Assembly (NCBI RefSeq): GCF_000218685.1
Contig: NW_006763296.1
Span: forward strand, 1,570,907 to 1,634,906
DNA from: Serpula lacrymans var. lacrymans S7.9
Lineage: Eukaryota; Basidiomycota; Agaricomycetes; Boletales; Serpulaceae
Direction of reading: 5' to 3'
DNA length: 64,000 nucleotides
Shown here piece after piece: positions 22,095 through 34,267 of the stretch. Under the pieces are notes generated by a model. That model did not search any database, was not told where the DNA came from, and worked only from the letters and a program-made list of their open reading frames with translations. A program made the position numbers and the translations under genes. How positions within the stretch are numbered: the first letter of the stretch is position 1; each line of letters opens with the position of its first letter.

Positions 22095-24330
22095 TCAATG
22101 CTTTCTCGCGGTCACAACGGCAGGTAGTGCCCCTTTCAACGTCACCAGGAAGTCTTGCAAGCTGTCCTCCCAGTCTTTGGGATTGTACCCATCCGCAAAC
22201 CGGAAGTCAAGTTCACGAACCATGACACAGAGCACCATACGGAGTTCCTGATATGCGAGGTTCTTCCCAACGCACATGGCTGGCCCAAACGAGAACGGGA
22301 GGAAGGCGTCCGTGTTGTGCACAACTTTTTCGGGGGATCTAAATGCCCCAGGCTCCGAGATGTCTAACTCTTCGCGCTCTTTAGCTGAAAGCCAGCGTTC
22401 GGGCCAAAAAGTATCTGGCATGGGAGAAAAGTATCGTGGATCACGTTGGATGGAATAGAAGTGGATAAATGCGTTATTTCCTTCTGGCAAGACGCTATAA
22501 AAGTAAACCCGCCTTGTCAGCAGACGCTCGCCGGGAGATAGGGAATGCATAGAACACTGACAACGATCCGAACGCCTTTCCGCCCGTCTTGGGTTGCGGC
22601 GTCCGCTGGCTGCCACTGAGCAAAGGTGGGAACAATCGAAGTGCCTCGTTGCTAAATTAGCCGAATTGAGCATACACACTTTTCTGTGGAATAAGTCAAG
22701 GAACTGACATGACGGCATTGAGGTAGCTCATTTGGGGATGATCCTGGAAGCTCATCGTCACGTCCTGGTCGGCAGGGATATACCGATCAATCTCAGCGCG
22801 TAGGCGGCGGAAGGCGGCAGGATGGCACATTAGGAAATAGCAAATGTGGCTCAATGCTGATGCAGTCGTGTCTGATCCAGCAAGGATAGCAAGACCACCA
22901 TCAGACGTGACCTCGGGAATGGTTGGCGGAATGGACTCGATTCCCTCTTCGTCGTTCTGGATAAAATATTCAATATTGACAAGTTAGACAATGGCCATTT
23001 CAGGAAGTAGTATAACGCCCGTACGAGATAATGGAAGAGATCTTTGAGATGCGAGCCTTGAGTGCGCCTTTTCGCCGCACGCTGGATAGCATTGGCACGG
23101 AACTTCTTCAAGTCTTTTCCTACACCAGGAAGAGCCATGTAATACCTAGCAAGCCATGGTACGTGTCCTAAAAATAAGGCGGTGCTAGTGAGGATATCAG
23201 TTTGAGTTTGTTGTGGCACTTGAAGCATTGTATTGATACTCACACTTGGCCACTTTCCAGGAGGTGCCACTGCCCGGTCTTGTCCCCATTTTCCATCATC
23301 TCGGGTCCACCACCAAAACTATGGATCTTAATTAGTCACCACGGCCCGCATGGGGGAGCACCGACTGGAAGCTTACGCCATATCACTCATAAAGTCATAC
23401 CTAGAAAGCGGCGAATAACGATCAACCCAAGGTAAAGCTAGCATATAGCGAAATATGCTCACGTGAAGTAGCAGATCCATTGACACAAGTCCACGGCACC
23501 AGACTTTTCTTGACTGAGAACATTGACGAGCTGAAGAGTTCGCTTAGAGATGATCTCTTCGTACCCCTTGAGTGAAGATGTATTGAAGGCGCGATTCCAG
23601 GGTCTGCGCCGGCGGGCGTGCTCGTGGGTGTCGATAATGGTGATGAGAGGTTTGACCTTCAATTCGGAGGTCCGTCCCTCCCAGGCTAGAGAAAGGAGTG
23701 ATGAACAGGATAGCAAAACATCTGAGCGGCAAGAATGCCTACCGGGCCCCTTGTTCATCCCAATCGGACCCATAAGTGGGGCAACAGCCGAGGCTTCAGT
23801 GATGGACAATTCGTTGGGACCTGCGATAGATTGATAAAACGACATATCTGGATAATAATTCGCAACCAACCTATTCTGACAATACTTCCATACTTCTCGT
23901 GCAACTTTTTGTAATAAAGGTATTGTTTCCCAGTCTGTCCATGATATGCGAGCCAGAACTTGGTGAGTTTGCAGAGCACGGGTCCCGGATACTTGGCAAG
24001 GGGATGGAAGGGAGATAGTCGGTATGAGCATATGGAAATAAGCAAGGTAGTGTAGTATGCCGCGAATGTGATCAGATTAGCTTGTAGGATGCTTGAGAAA
24101 TGTGGCTGGAGCAGCAAGGTCAGTAGGGCTGGCACGAGACCAATTAAGGCCGCGTGTGATAAGGGACTCTTGGGCTCAAAGCGATTAAAGACAAGGTGAC
24201 AGCCCTATGGGAACGGTAAGTGAATGCATGCGCTTGTGAATTGAGAACCACTCACCAGGCCGGCACCCACCACGCCCAACAGCGAATCTTTCAATGATAG
24301 CGAAAAAGGGAGACTTGTATACATGATCAT
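22095..24330 (-). CDS. Cytochrome P450 monooxygenase #2 ('high nitrogen upregulated'-like)
   Basis: The first exon starts at ATG 24330 or 24324 (MYTSLPFSLSLKDSLLGVV), followed by CHLVFNRFEPKSP, a long double-spanning anchor, and SYRLSPFHPLAKYPGPV. Further blocks are HARRRRPWNRAFN, YDFMSDMAFGGGPEM, the I-helix AGSDTTASALSH, the K-helix NEALRLFPP, WPERWL, and the heme loop FSFGPAMCVG with LAYQELR, ending ARKH before TGA at 22095. The order and length are normal and all key residues are present. The N-terminal architecture matches the basidiomycete P450s labelled 'high nitrogen upregulated' (CYP5035/5037 group, from memory). It is ER-bound and oxidises a lipophilic compound of unknown identity. 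It is a close relative of P450 #3 in the same direction. Confidence 0.9.
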
Positions 24331-24534
24331 GGAGGTCACCACGAAATGGCAATCAGAAGATACATTGTATTTATATGAGTAAAAAGCGTGTTCGATGGCC
24401 GGATACCGGGTGTAGGAGTTAAGAGCCTGAGTGCACTCGGGGATGAATATGGATGCCCGACAGCGTGACCCCCACCATTCGCTCGCAATCCCTTGTCTAC
24501 GGCCAAATCGCCGAGGTCGATGGTGGAGCATCTT

Positions 24535-25260
24535 TCAGTGTATCTTTCGTACCATGGCTATGGCTTCGTCCGCATGAGCAAAAAGTTCGTAGTCGAGGCT
24601 GGGGACGATGTTGTATATTCTCGATTGATTTACAGTAAAGAGCGCATTACCACCACTGAGACTATGAACGACAACCCAAAAAGTCAACTTGCCAAGAAGA
24701 GAGTCCGAAGATACGGGTAGACCCTCACTGACCTCCAATCATCAATTCATACTCTCGGTATGATAACTCTAGACTCACATACCATGATCAGACAGGCTGT
24801 CCGTATAGCTCCAATCCCAGCCTAAAAGACTCGACAGAGACCAAGTGATGATCATATTTTCCTTATCGACTCCACAGATGAGCCCGAACGCTCGGGTAGA
24901 AGATTCCATACGCCGAACCATTGGCGTATTCACCGCAGCGAAAGCGGTTGTAAAAACCAAAGAAGGTTGAGCGGGACCATTTTTTGACAAGCCCTGGCTA
25001 CCCTGAAACGGCATATTGAATGGTCCCCGCATTTTCATCATCATCATATTCAGATCGTGGCTCATGACTATATGGTTATGCCCTTATTCTTCGTGTACAG
25101 TAACCACCACCATCATGACGCGCATAACCCACTCGATCTTGGGTCTTCCAGACTCATCACAAAGGTACCGGATGTACGCGATACCATGGTCAATCCGTAA
25201 TCATCGGTCGCTGCGGTTTCTCGGGAAGTACGATCAAGTTATGTTGACACATTAAAACAA
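24535..25260 (-). pseudogene. Decayed or unrecognised protein-coding region 5' of P450 #2
   Basis: The minus strand shows a long protein-like run interrupted by stops. It reads HGIAYIRYLCDESGRPKIEW, a TAA stop, then MSHDLNMMMMKMRGPFNM and ENMIITWSLSSLLGWDWSY. After a GT-AG gap come VSEGLPVSSDSLLGKL and NIVPSLDYELFAHADEA, ending at TGA near 24535. The reading phase continues across the stops, as in a gene in decay. I do not recognise the family. It may instead be a working gene starting at the Met at 25065 with one intron. Confidence 0.3.
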
Positions 25261-25265
25261 TTCAT

Positions 25266-26503
25266 GTACGCCCAGTTCTCGGAATGGTACGGAGATATGA
25301 GCTCTAATTTATCAACAGAAGACTCAGATCTGCGTCTGGCGTGTATTCAGACACCAGTGCTCGACTAGTACATCATGGCACCGCTAAAATACTATACCAA
25401 GCTGTACTACGACACGGACACCCTCATGAACAGCGATAGCAAGACGTTTTGGCACACGCCTGTAAACGAATGCACTCGAAATAGTAGATAAGCTCGCACA
25501 GGGCGAACCGGTTGTCTCCACCAAACTGTCACCGTTCAAGTTGGGACGTCGGTTTGTAGTTGTCTCTGCTCCCATATGCTTCGTCACAAATCGACTCAAG
25601 CGATCACACACTAACTTTAGAATCGGGTCCCTGGAGTCCTCGCAGAATCACGGAAACTCGAGTGTGGGACGTAACTTCATTATATCGATTCCTCGCTGTG
25701 CTTTTCTTGATCATCACAGCTGACTGGACTTCGTGTTCACTCACTTTCCGAGATCCATCATAGATACTTCGTCCCTTGGCGGAAATAACAGTTTAACGGG
25801 TCGCGTCTCATTACGAATGTCTAAGATCTTGCCGATCTAGAATTGGGACCCACTAGTTAACCGAGCACTCACAAGTCAGTATTCAGGTCTACCTATCGTT
25901 CGGTTTTGAAGACCAGGGTACTTATTAGTTATCAAGGGCTCATTTTTATAACAATCGATGTGTCAAACAGCAAATCGTTCCTTTTTGGTCGCGCTTCTTC
26001 AGCTTTGAAAGTTACAAGTTCATTATCCGAAGACGAAGACTGTCTAAAAATCAAAAACTCACAGGAACCAAGACTCCAGTATCACGAGGAAAAGGCCACG
26101 TCCGATAGATAGATGCATCCCCCATTCCGACGAATACCGGCGTTGAGCTTGGCCTCAGGGCGGACCGATCACCGTCGTTGCGAATCTGTTGCACCGGTAG
26201 CTTTTACCTTCGAGACATAGATGAGAATAACGTTTCTTTGATTTTCTCATCTTGCCATTGGTAGCATACATGAGATCGAGGGCGATCACTAAATGGTAAG
26301 GCCTGAATCACGGAGTCATCAGATGGATGATTTCTAATAGCACTGTCTTTGAGAAACGTCGTGGAGAACGCGCACGCGTGCAGATAAGCAATACACTACA
26401 TAAACGTACACTGCATAAACGGAATACAACAAGGGTATTTGATAACAAGAAGACAGGAATTAACAGCTATAAACTACAGTGCTAAGATGATGATCACTCC
26501 TCC
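25266..26503. other. Intergenic, no supported gene
   Basis: A short plus-strand run from ATG 25375 (MAPLKYYTKLYYDTDTLM) ends at a stop, and nothing coherent follows it. The rest is the 3' flank of P450 #3. No repeat or RNA gene was seen. Confidence 0.35.
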
Positions 26504-28690
26504 TCAATCCTTGGAAACCCGTGGAGATAGGACGACAGGCAGACTTCCCTTCTTCGCAACGAACAGATCTAGTAGATCATCCTCGAACTTCTCCGGGACA
26601 TAGTCGTCGGGAAAACGGAACTCCAGCCGCTGCATCATGAGACAGATTGCCATCCGCATTTTCTGATATGCCAGCTTCTTTCCAACACAGTTGGCGGGCC
26701 CGAAAGAGAATGCCATGAAGCCAGCAGTGTTGTGAATAAATGGTACCTTGTCTAGACCCTTCACATCAGGGGATGCGTAAGATAGTCGCTCTTCAGGAGT
26801 GAGCCAGCGTTCCGGCCAGAAGGCGTCAGGCATTGGCGAAAAGTTGCGCGGATCTCGCTGGACAGAATAAAAATGCATGAACGCATTTGTGCCCTCCGGT
26901 AAATAGCTACGGAAAACCGCACATGTGACACCGCCCACAAATGAAGCATATTTAGATCAACTTACTAAGGCCCGATAGCTCTGCCGCCACTTCCTCTAGC
27001 TGCAGCACGCTGGCTGCCACTTAAAACTGGTGGGAAAAGGCGCAAAGTTTCGTTACTGTCATCAATGTCAGCTGTCAATTGTCACGGATTTAAAGAGAAA
27101 AAAATCCCTACATTACAGCATTGAGATAACTCATATATGGGTGGTCGGTTGTGTCCAAAGCATTTTCACCGACAGGAAAGTATTTGTCGATCTCAGCTTG
27201 AAGCCGATAATAAACAGTGGGGTTCTTCATCATTAGACAGAAGAGGTTACTGAGCGTAGTCGCAGTGGTGTCGGAACCAGCCACAATAGCGAGGACACCA
27301 TCGGAAATAACTTCAGCCATAGTAGGAGGAATACGTTCGATACCATCTTCATCAATCTACAGCGCCAATTTTTTAGAATAAGTCCCTGAATGAAAGAGAT
27401 AAATACTGACCAGATAGTGGAAAAGATCTTTAACTTGTGAAACCCGTGATTTCCGGATGGCTGCACGTTCCTCGCAGAATGCCCGAAAATCTTTAAGATT
27501 TTTCCCAATACCAGGAATCTTGACATAGTATTTCCCGAACCAGGGAATATGAGTCAAAATCAATCCCATTCTGGTATGAAATATATGATTTGATGGTCCT
27601 TGAAACTGTGTATAAGAGCGTAACTTACGGTAGTCCACTTTCAAGTAAGTGCCATATTCCTTCCTTGTCGCCATCACGGATCATTTCAGAACCTCCACCA
27701 AATCTATCCAGGTGGGTTAGTAACCATTTGTAGTTATATTTTAGCTGGAAAACTCACGCCATGTCGCTCATAAAGTCAAATCTATGGAAAGGGGGTATCA
27801 GAAGTAAAATCGAGAGATCGGAAGGAAGCCTTACGTGAAATGGTTGATTAATTCGGCCAGATCTACTCTCTCTCCCACCTTGTGCTCTAGTCCTGTGACA
27901 AATTCACGTGCCCTTTTGGCAATTATTTCCTCGTATCCTTTGAGGGCGGCTATGCTGAAAGCCCTGTTCCACGGGCGGCGACGGCGCGCATGCTCTACGG
28001 GATCTTTGATGGTAATTAGAGTCCTGGTGTTGGTTTGCTCTGCCATCCGACCATCCCAGTCTTGATTAAGAAATAAGGATATAGAAACAGCATGCAGAGA
28101 CGTCAATATGACATACGAGGACCCTTTGACCATCCACCAGGACCCATCAATGGCTGAATTGCGGCTGTATCGCGCATTGACAACTCATTAGGCCCTTCAT
28201 AAGACGGCATCAAGATAAAATAAGTGGTAAATAACATGACGCTTACCTATTCTCACCACATCACCATAGCGTTTGTGAAGATTATAGTAGTAAACATGCT
28301 GTTTGCCGTCTGAAGACATCCAGACCATCCAGAATTTACTGATTCTAGCGAGAATCGGACCAGGGTATTTTGCCAGGGGGTGAAAGGGAGACAAACGATA
28401 CAAAGCAATAGAGGTGAGTATAGTAAACCAATATAGCAAGTAAGTCGAGACCACGGCACGAAAAATACTGGTAAACCCGGAGAGGACAAAAAATGACATG
28501 AAACTGGGAATAACGCATAAAAGGGCAAAATGGACGAGAAGGCGAGCAGGCTCAAATCGATTAAAGGCAAGGTGACACGCCTATAGACGATATCAGAGAC
28601 TGCTAGTTTCAAGTATACATTCGGTGAAAGACTCACCAGACCGGCAGCTATGACGGCTAATAAACCATCATTAAATGCTAGTGCATGCAT
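26504..28690 (-). CDS. Cytochrome P450 monooxygenase #3, paralogue of #2
   Basis: ATG 28690 opens MHALAFNDGLLAVIAAGL, which splices to a second hydrophobic exon, then YRLSPFHPLAKYPGPILA. Downstream are HARRRRPWNRAFS, FDFMSDMAFGGGSEM, the I-helix AGSDTTATTLSN, NETLRLFPP, FWPERWL and the heme loop FSFGPANCVG with LAYQKMR. The stop is at 26504. Exon boundaries and block spacing follow P450 #2, so the pair arose by tandem duplication, although about 2.2 kb of unrelated sequence now separates them. All catalytic motifs are intact. The same frame stays open for about 107 further hydrophobic codons upstream of ATG 28690, so a longer N-terminus is possible. Confidence 0.9.
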
Positions 28691-31600
28691 ATTTGCAAGC
28701 GGTGGAAAAGAAAAAAGTGGGCAAAGAAACGCAATGATATGTTGTAAACCCAGCATATAAAGCACTACGGATTTCGGAAACCGGATGTTATGAGGACGAA
28801 ATACTAGTACGGGAGTTGTACTCCGACAATCTAGGACAAAAATGGCCAGGAACAAAGCGAAGGGAGTGACTCGTGAAACGTAGTGATCAGAAGAGGAGAA
28901 AGGAGTGGATGTGACCAAGAAATTGAGCGAGCAAGCGCCCCAGATCCATCGGACAGAACCAAGAACAGAACAAGTGGCAGATATAGTTCTGGAAGCCCCA
29001 TGTCGAATCAAGATGGAGCAAGAATGCTAAAGAAATGTCAGCATCAACACAAAAAAAGGATCGGTTAGGCTGGCTGGTAATAGGCAAGCGAAGCCGCGGC
29101 GACGGTAAAGGACAACTGCCGAACAGGAAAGCAGAACTTACAAACTTACATGAGTGATGTCCGTGGAGTTAAGTTAATGCAAAGCCCAGGAAGTCCTCGC
29201 GTGCCTGTGCGTCTGCATGGAGTATGCAGCTTCGGAACGAACGTCAGATCATCCGTCTGCATGGTGATCAAAGATGTCCTGCAAAACAAACTCTCAGTCG
29301 TCCGTCACCACCAACATGAGAGAAAATAGCGTACCATGAATGCTTGACTGATTTGTCTTCAACCCGAGTTGCCACAGTGCAACTTGGGTTAATCCTTATT
29401 AAATCTCTGTCGGAATATTCCGCACCAAACATAAATGCATAACCGGCGAAGTGGCGCGGCGGGCGGCGTGTGGATGTCCCACTTTTTCAGAATCTTACTA
29501 CGGAAACGTTAATTCAAGATGTTGAGATGAGCTCACGAGGACGTCGACCAGTAAGGCGACGACGGCGCAACGCACAGGTTTCTTTTAATAATATTACTGT
29601 CGACGCCGCCTGGATCATATACGTATGCTGATATTTGATTTAGTTACGGTCTCTTACACTTCTAGCATGAGTATATAGTATTACCTTTGAAAGACTGCCG
29701 TCAAGCTGCTAAACTGCCTACGGGATCACTGATCTACTAAGCACCGCGTCTGCCTAATTGCGCAGCTCATCGTGTCCACGTTCACGATCAGTGATAGCGC
29801 TAACGTCAAAGATCATGGGTGGTTTCCGGAAAGGGTGTCAACACGAACAAAATCCAAGCAGAATATTGAGTAAGTCACATTATAGATCAGGGTGTTGCCC
29901 AAATTATCCGGCGGCGGGGGAAGGCTCTAGATACGGGCACGCTGTAGATAATGGTTCGTATCTCAAGATGTATCGTCACGAGTTCAGCATAAGGGGGACA
30001 TACCTGAATATGAAGTTTGATCCATACTTGCTGTGGAACTAATCGCACGAAGAAGGGGTCATTAACAGCACTTCAGGATGTGCATGACCTTCGGTTTCGG
30101 CTCCGATATTAGCTATGATTAGAAGAGGCTCGGTGGTTCAGTGACTGTCGACGCTATTTTCGAAAACAAGTTGGAAGTCCGAGGAAGATATCCTTTTGCG
30201 CCGTGAAAAAGAATCAGCCTCACCGATGGCCCCGGGATGCTAAGAGGTACGGTGAGCACGCCACAAACCAAACATTAGCGCTCAGTCTATGAAATACAAG
30301 TGGATCCGCAAATACCGGATTTTTTCTTGGGCACTCTGTTTACTTTCCAGGTAAAATGGTCAAGGTCTGAGATCAATCTCAATCTCAATCTCAATCCAGT
30401 AGGATTTCCAAGTCAGACCAACCGCTACAGGTATAGAACACCGCCGGTTAAAGTGAATTTCTGGAAACTCACCGTCTAAACAGGGCTTAATGATAAATAT
30501 ACAGATAAGACACACTGCCGCCATCATTAAGCACCTCTGCTGACCAGAGACGGGAGCAATCAGGCGACCAAAGTTCGCTTGCCAACCAAACAGGCTAAGA
30601 TGATAATGTGTTCAGCGTATTGTCAAAGAAGACGGAAACCACGCGTATAGTGTCCTGGGTGATGTATTTTCTGGTAGTGGATACGTCGGATTGTGAACAC
30701 GAGGCAAAAAGGTGGATCCCCAGCGGTTATGAATTCCTCGAGGCACGGGGACTTGATCTGTACGATGTGACAGGAACGCCGAGTCTCGGATTTCTTCAAG
30801 TTTCCCGCTGGAGACCATGAAAAGCCACGCCATGTTGTTATCCACTTGGAGAAGATGTCTGAAACAAGTGTCAGTTCCGTAGAAGTTGGTGTCGGGTCAA
30901 AATATCTTTGAAGCACAACATTCCAAGATAAGGGAACATCAAGCCGGATCAGAGAAGGAAGGCGAGAATCATGATCGCCGTGTCGTTTTTAAAAGTGCAG
31001 CGGGGGTGAATATGAACATTAGGACTTTCTTGGAGAGCTCTCGCGAAATGGCCAGTTCCGAAAATATCGACCACCACGGCTACCACGGATTGACGACGAG
31101 GGACACAGTATAGTTTTTTGAAAGCTAGCTGTAGTGGGAATCCGCGGATCATCGAACGATGCGCTTGCACGTTTGTTTCTGACAGCGACATTTTCGGGAA
31201 GGCTTGCATGTATTCAAGAGGGAATAAGTGTATGCGCAGCTAGAGCCAACAGCACCAAAGACCCACCTACAAGAACCCATCCGTCTAGCACATGGCTATA
31301 ATGCTCCGAACACACTTTAACTACAACTATTCCGCAATGAACACAAAAAGAGGTATACTTTATTTGACAGAATCCGAGCTTTAGCATTGGACTACGTTGG
31401 GTGCTGGTCGATGAAGATCATGACGCTCCCCGCTCCTTCGAATGGAGGAACCATGCCTATCAACCCAGCGAGGAAAACGATACGACAAAACTGTAACACA
31501 GGATACTTCAACTCACCATTTTGTTGCCGGTAGCGCAGGATCAAAGTTCAGGTCCAGCGATCAACAGAATCTGATTTAGCCTCGGGTCCTCGGCGTAAGA

Positions 31601-32816
31601 AGAGAGGGTCCGGATCTCCAAGACACTTGGTGCAACATGATTTCACTTTGATTCACTAAGAACCGCGTATAAACTTTTTTCTGAACATGAGCCATGAGCT
31701 TCATGGTCCGAGAGAACTTTCGTTAGAACTTGAAAGCGGATAAGCTAGTCGATAGTCGCCTGAGATATTAATGAGTGGTCAAAATGGAATGAGACGGTAA
31801 TGGAGTAATTCGTTGAATACACGTCTTAAGTTTAATACGTACCTCTTGAACTTGTTCAGGGCTGAGACATGTCGACACTGTTCAGGTACTATGTTGTACG
31901 CAATTAATCAGTTCAGGGCGATAGATCCCCAATAGAATTGATTAGCTAGTGGCGCTGACAGACCTTTTCCCCATTAACACAAGGTTTACTGAGGGTAGAA
32001 AACAGACATGGCTAGTGTAATAAGACGCATGACACAAGGAACATGCGGAAATGTCATAAGTGCGCAACAGTGTATCTTGTGTGATCTGCGAAATTCAGCC
32101 CCGGCGACGTTGAGTGCGAGTAAAAGGCGCAATCTCTATGTCTCATTGTCCAGTCAGAGCCCGCGCCGCTCGGGCTTTTCTATACGGGACTTTGACGGAG
32201 ATAACTGAAAGAAATACTCACCACTGGTCCTCGGGAATTGTCACCTACTGAAGGCAGAAAACGGTGGTCAAAATTGAGGCCGAATTTGTCATTTTGGAGG
32301 CTACACAATAGCTCATGTCCAAACCCGCGGAACAGCATGAGGCGATACTCTCTATGAAGTTGGCCGCTGTCTTAACAAAGCCACGATATTCAAAAACGAC
32401 TTACTAGCCTTGCGTGGAGACGATCCTTCATATTCTAGGACGCCTTTCTGGACGTATACGTTGGCATACATATCGTGATTTCTCTCCTGGTGTTTCCCCG
32501 GGTCAAGTTCGCTCCTTTTGCCCCCACAACGTTCTAGCCACGATAAGTTTTCAACATTGGATTTGTACGCTTGTACGTTCAGCCAACAGGTTCACGAAAG
32601 CGTCTATAGGTCCTCATCGTTTATTACAGCGAGCGCACAGATGGTGGACTGGAACAATGTTTACTGACAACGGCCGCTCCCAACCAGTGCGTCAAACTTT
32701 CCAATAAAGGTAATCAAGTATTGTTACCCCAACGTTCGCACGACTGTGGCTGATACTTATACATCCGCAACAGCTTATCCTCGTACCATTCTTATTCTTA
32801 TTCCCTTACCATCATC
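28691..32816. other. 4.1-kb gene-poor region
   Basis: I see no frame with a recognisable domain or a splice-consistent gene. Short frames at 30623-30916 (-) and 30949-31209 (-) have a vaguely LRR/F-box-like composition but no F-box. A small (CAATCT)n run of about four units lies at 30374-30397. The segment 28691-29011 stays open and hydrophobic upstream of P450 #3. The region may be old, decayed genes. Confidence 0.4.
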
Positions 32817-33449
32817 ATGTCTTCGTCGTTCCGCATATTGAGCAAGCACTCCCGCTCATTGTCCCATAAGCTCAACACCGCAGCTGCATTTCCCCAGCGC
32901 TCCTTCCACTCGCCTTTCGTCGTGCTTAACTCGGCTTCATCCACGCTAACTTCCCCGCCTTCCCCGTCGTCAACCGTATACTCCATGTATGAGAAACAAA
33001 TGGATCATTCACCAGAACCTCAGGTTTCATCATCTGGCACGCGAACATATGTCGTCTCAGAACCAGATCCGTCTCACGCACCATATGAAGTGCCTTCAGG
33101 TGCCTACCCCACATCTGCGCCTTACGTCAACTTCAGGTCCATCAATATCAACGACGTACACGGTGCGGCGAACAGTTCTACCAGCGCTGATACGGCCCAC
33201 CCGTATACTACCAACGCTGTTTCACACAACGAGTCTGGTGTCGGAGAAAGTGCGGCCGTCAGACATTCAGAGGCTCCTGGTTCAATGGGTCGGAGAGGTG
33301 GAAGTCATGGAGGGTTAGACTTGATGGATGAAGCGACCACAAAACAAAGTAGCGCGCAGCTGGCTGATAGGAATCCCGCACCTGACTCGGATGTCGCTCC
33401 GAAATGGTCTAAACTCGGCGTTGATGGAGCTTGGAAAGAAAGGAAATAA
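32817..33449 (+). CDS. Intronless 210-aa protein with mitochondrial-type leader, unknown function
   Basis: A single frame runs from ATG 32817 to TAA 33447-33449. The first 30 residues (MSSSFRILSKHSRSLSHKL then PQRSFHSPF) are rich in Arg, Ser and Leu without acidic residues, which fits a mitochondrial targeting leader. The middle is low-complexity and disordered. The C-terminus (GGSHGGLDLMDEATT, LADRNPAPDSDVAPKWSKLG, then VDGAWKERK) is compact and looks conserved, as in short fungal mitochondrial proteins of unknown role. No membrane segment or catalytic motif is seen. Confidence 0.7.
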   Translation: MSSSFRILSKHSRSLSHKLNTAAAFPQRSFHSPFVVLNSASSTLTSPPSPSSTVYSMYEKQMDHSPEPQVSSSGTRTYVVSEPDPSHAPYEVPSGAYPTSAPYVNFRSININDVHGAANSSTSADTAHPYTTNAVSHNESGVGESAAVRHSEAPGSMGRRGGSHGGLDLMDEATTKQSSAQLADRNPAPDSDVAPKWSKLGVDGAWKERK

Positions 33450-34267
33450 GTCACGTATGTGGTCGTATGTGGTATCGTCGGAGAGTTGCTGGGGGAACCG
33501 TAATGCATCCATGTTTAGACTCTTGGTATTTATGTTGCCTACCTGCGTTTATTGATATTTCTTCTGCTTTTCAGAAAGAGCTTTGTACAATTAGGTTGTT
33601 TGCTACACTCGTTATAATCTTGCGGAAATGTGTATTTTGGTGTGATTCACTCGAGGATATATGCGCTTCATTGGTGTGGGGCAGAAAAGCTTCGATATGA
33701 CATAATTTAAGCAAACCCTGAACACTTCCTGAGCACGTGCGTATCGTAGCAGGCACAAATGCTGTGTGGGGTAAACGCTATCGCGTTAGGTCACGTGGTA
33801 ACAAATCAATAACATTAATTAGTGTGCAGGTGACTATCCACCACTCAAGTCCATGCACAGGAGATACGATTGTAAATAATACATAGGCCAAAATATATCA
33901 ATGAAAAAGTTCAGTCGCTGTCAAGAACAAACTAAACTTGGAGGGCATCATGATGCGTGAAAATGTTAACTGCGAGATTGACATTGCCTAACAAGGAACC
34001 GATGACTTGAAAAAGAGAGTCGTGAAGATGAAGGTGACAGGAAGGACTCGACTAGGGAGCTAACGCGGACACCCGTAGGAATTTAGCTAGATAGATATGT
34101 ACGATAGCAATGAAGTGGAACATCGTGCAGGGTCGTCAAAGTATCTAGATGCAATAAACCTGGCAGTCTCAGCTTCACCGCCATGTCACACGGTAAACGT
34201 CACTCACCAAAGTGTTTCCAATAAGCGCTCACAGAACGCAACGAGCAACCAAAAACCGTAGTAGCCC
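33450..34267. other. Intergenic, 3' flanks of two genes
   Basis: This region lies between the mitochondrial-type protein (+) and the casein kinase (-), so it holds two converging 3' ends. It is AT-rich near 33820-33930. No supported gene or repeat was seen. Confidence 0.4.

Noticed and set aside
28253..29011. 252-codon hydrophobic frame at the start of P450 #3
   Set aside because: It joins two exons through an unspliced GT-AG intron; only the part from ATG 28690 fits the P450 family. The upstream hydrophobic extension is mentioned but not called.
30372..30400. Possible CRISPR-like or direct repeat array
   Set aside because: It is only a four-unit 6-bp microsatellite in a eukaryotic genome, with no spacers.
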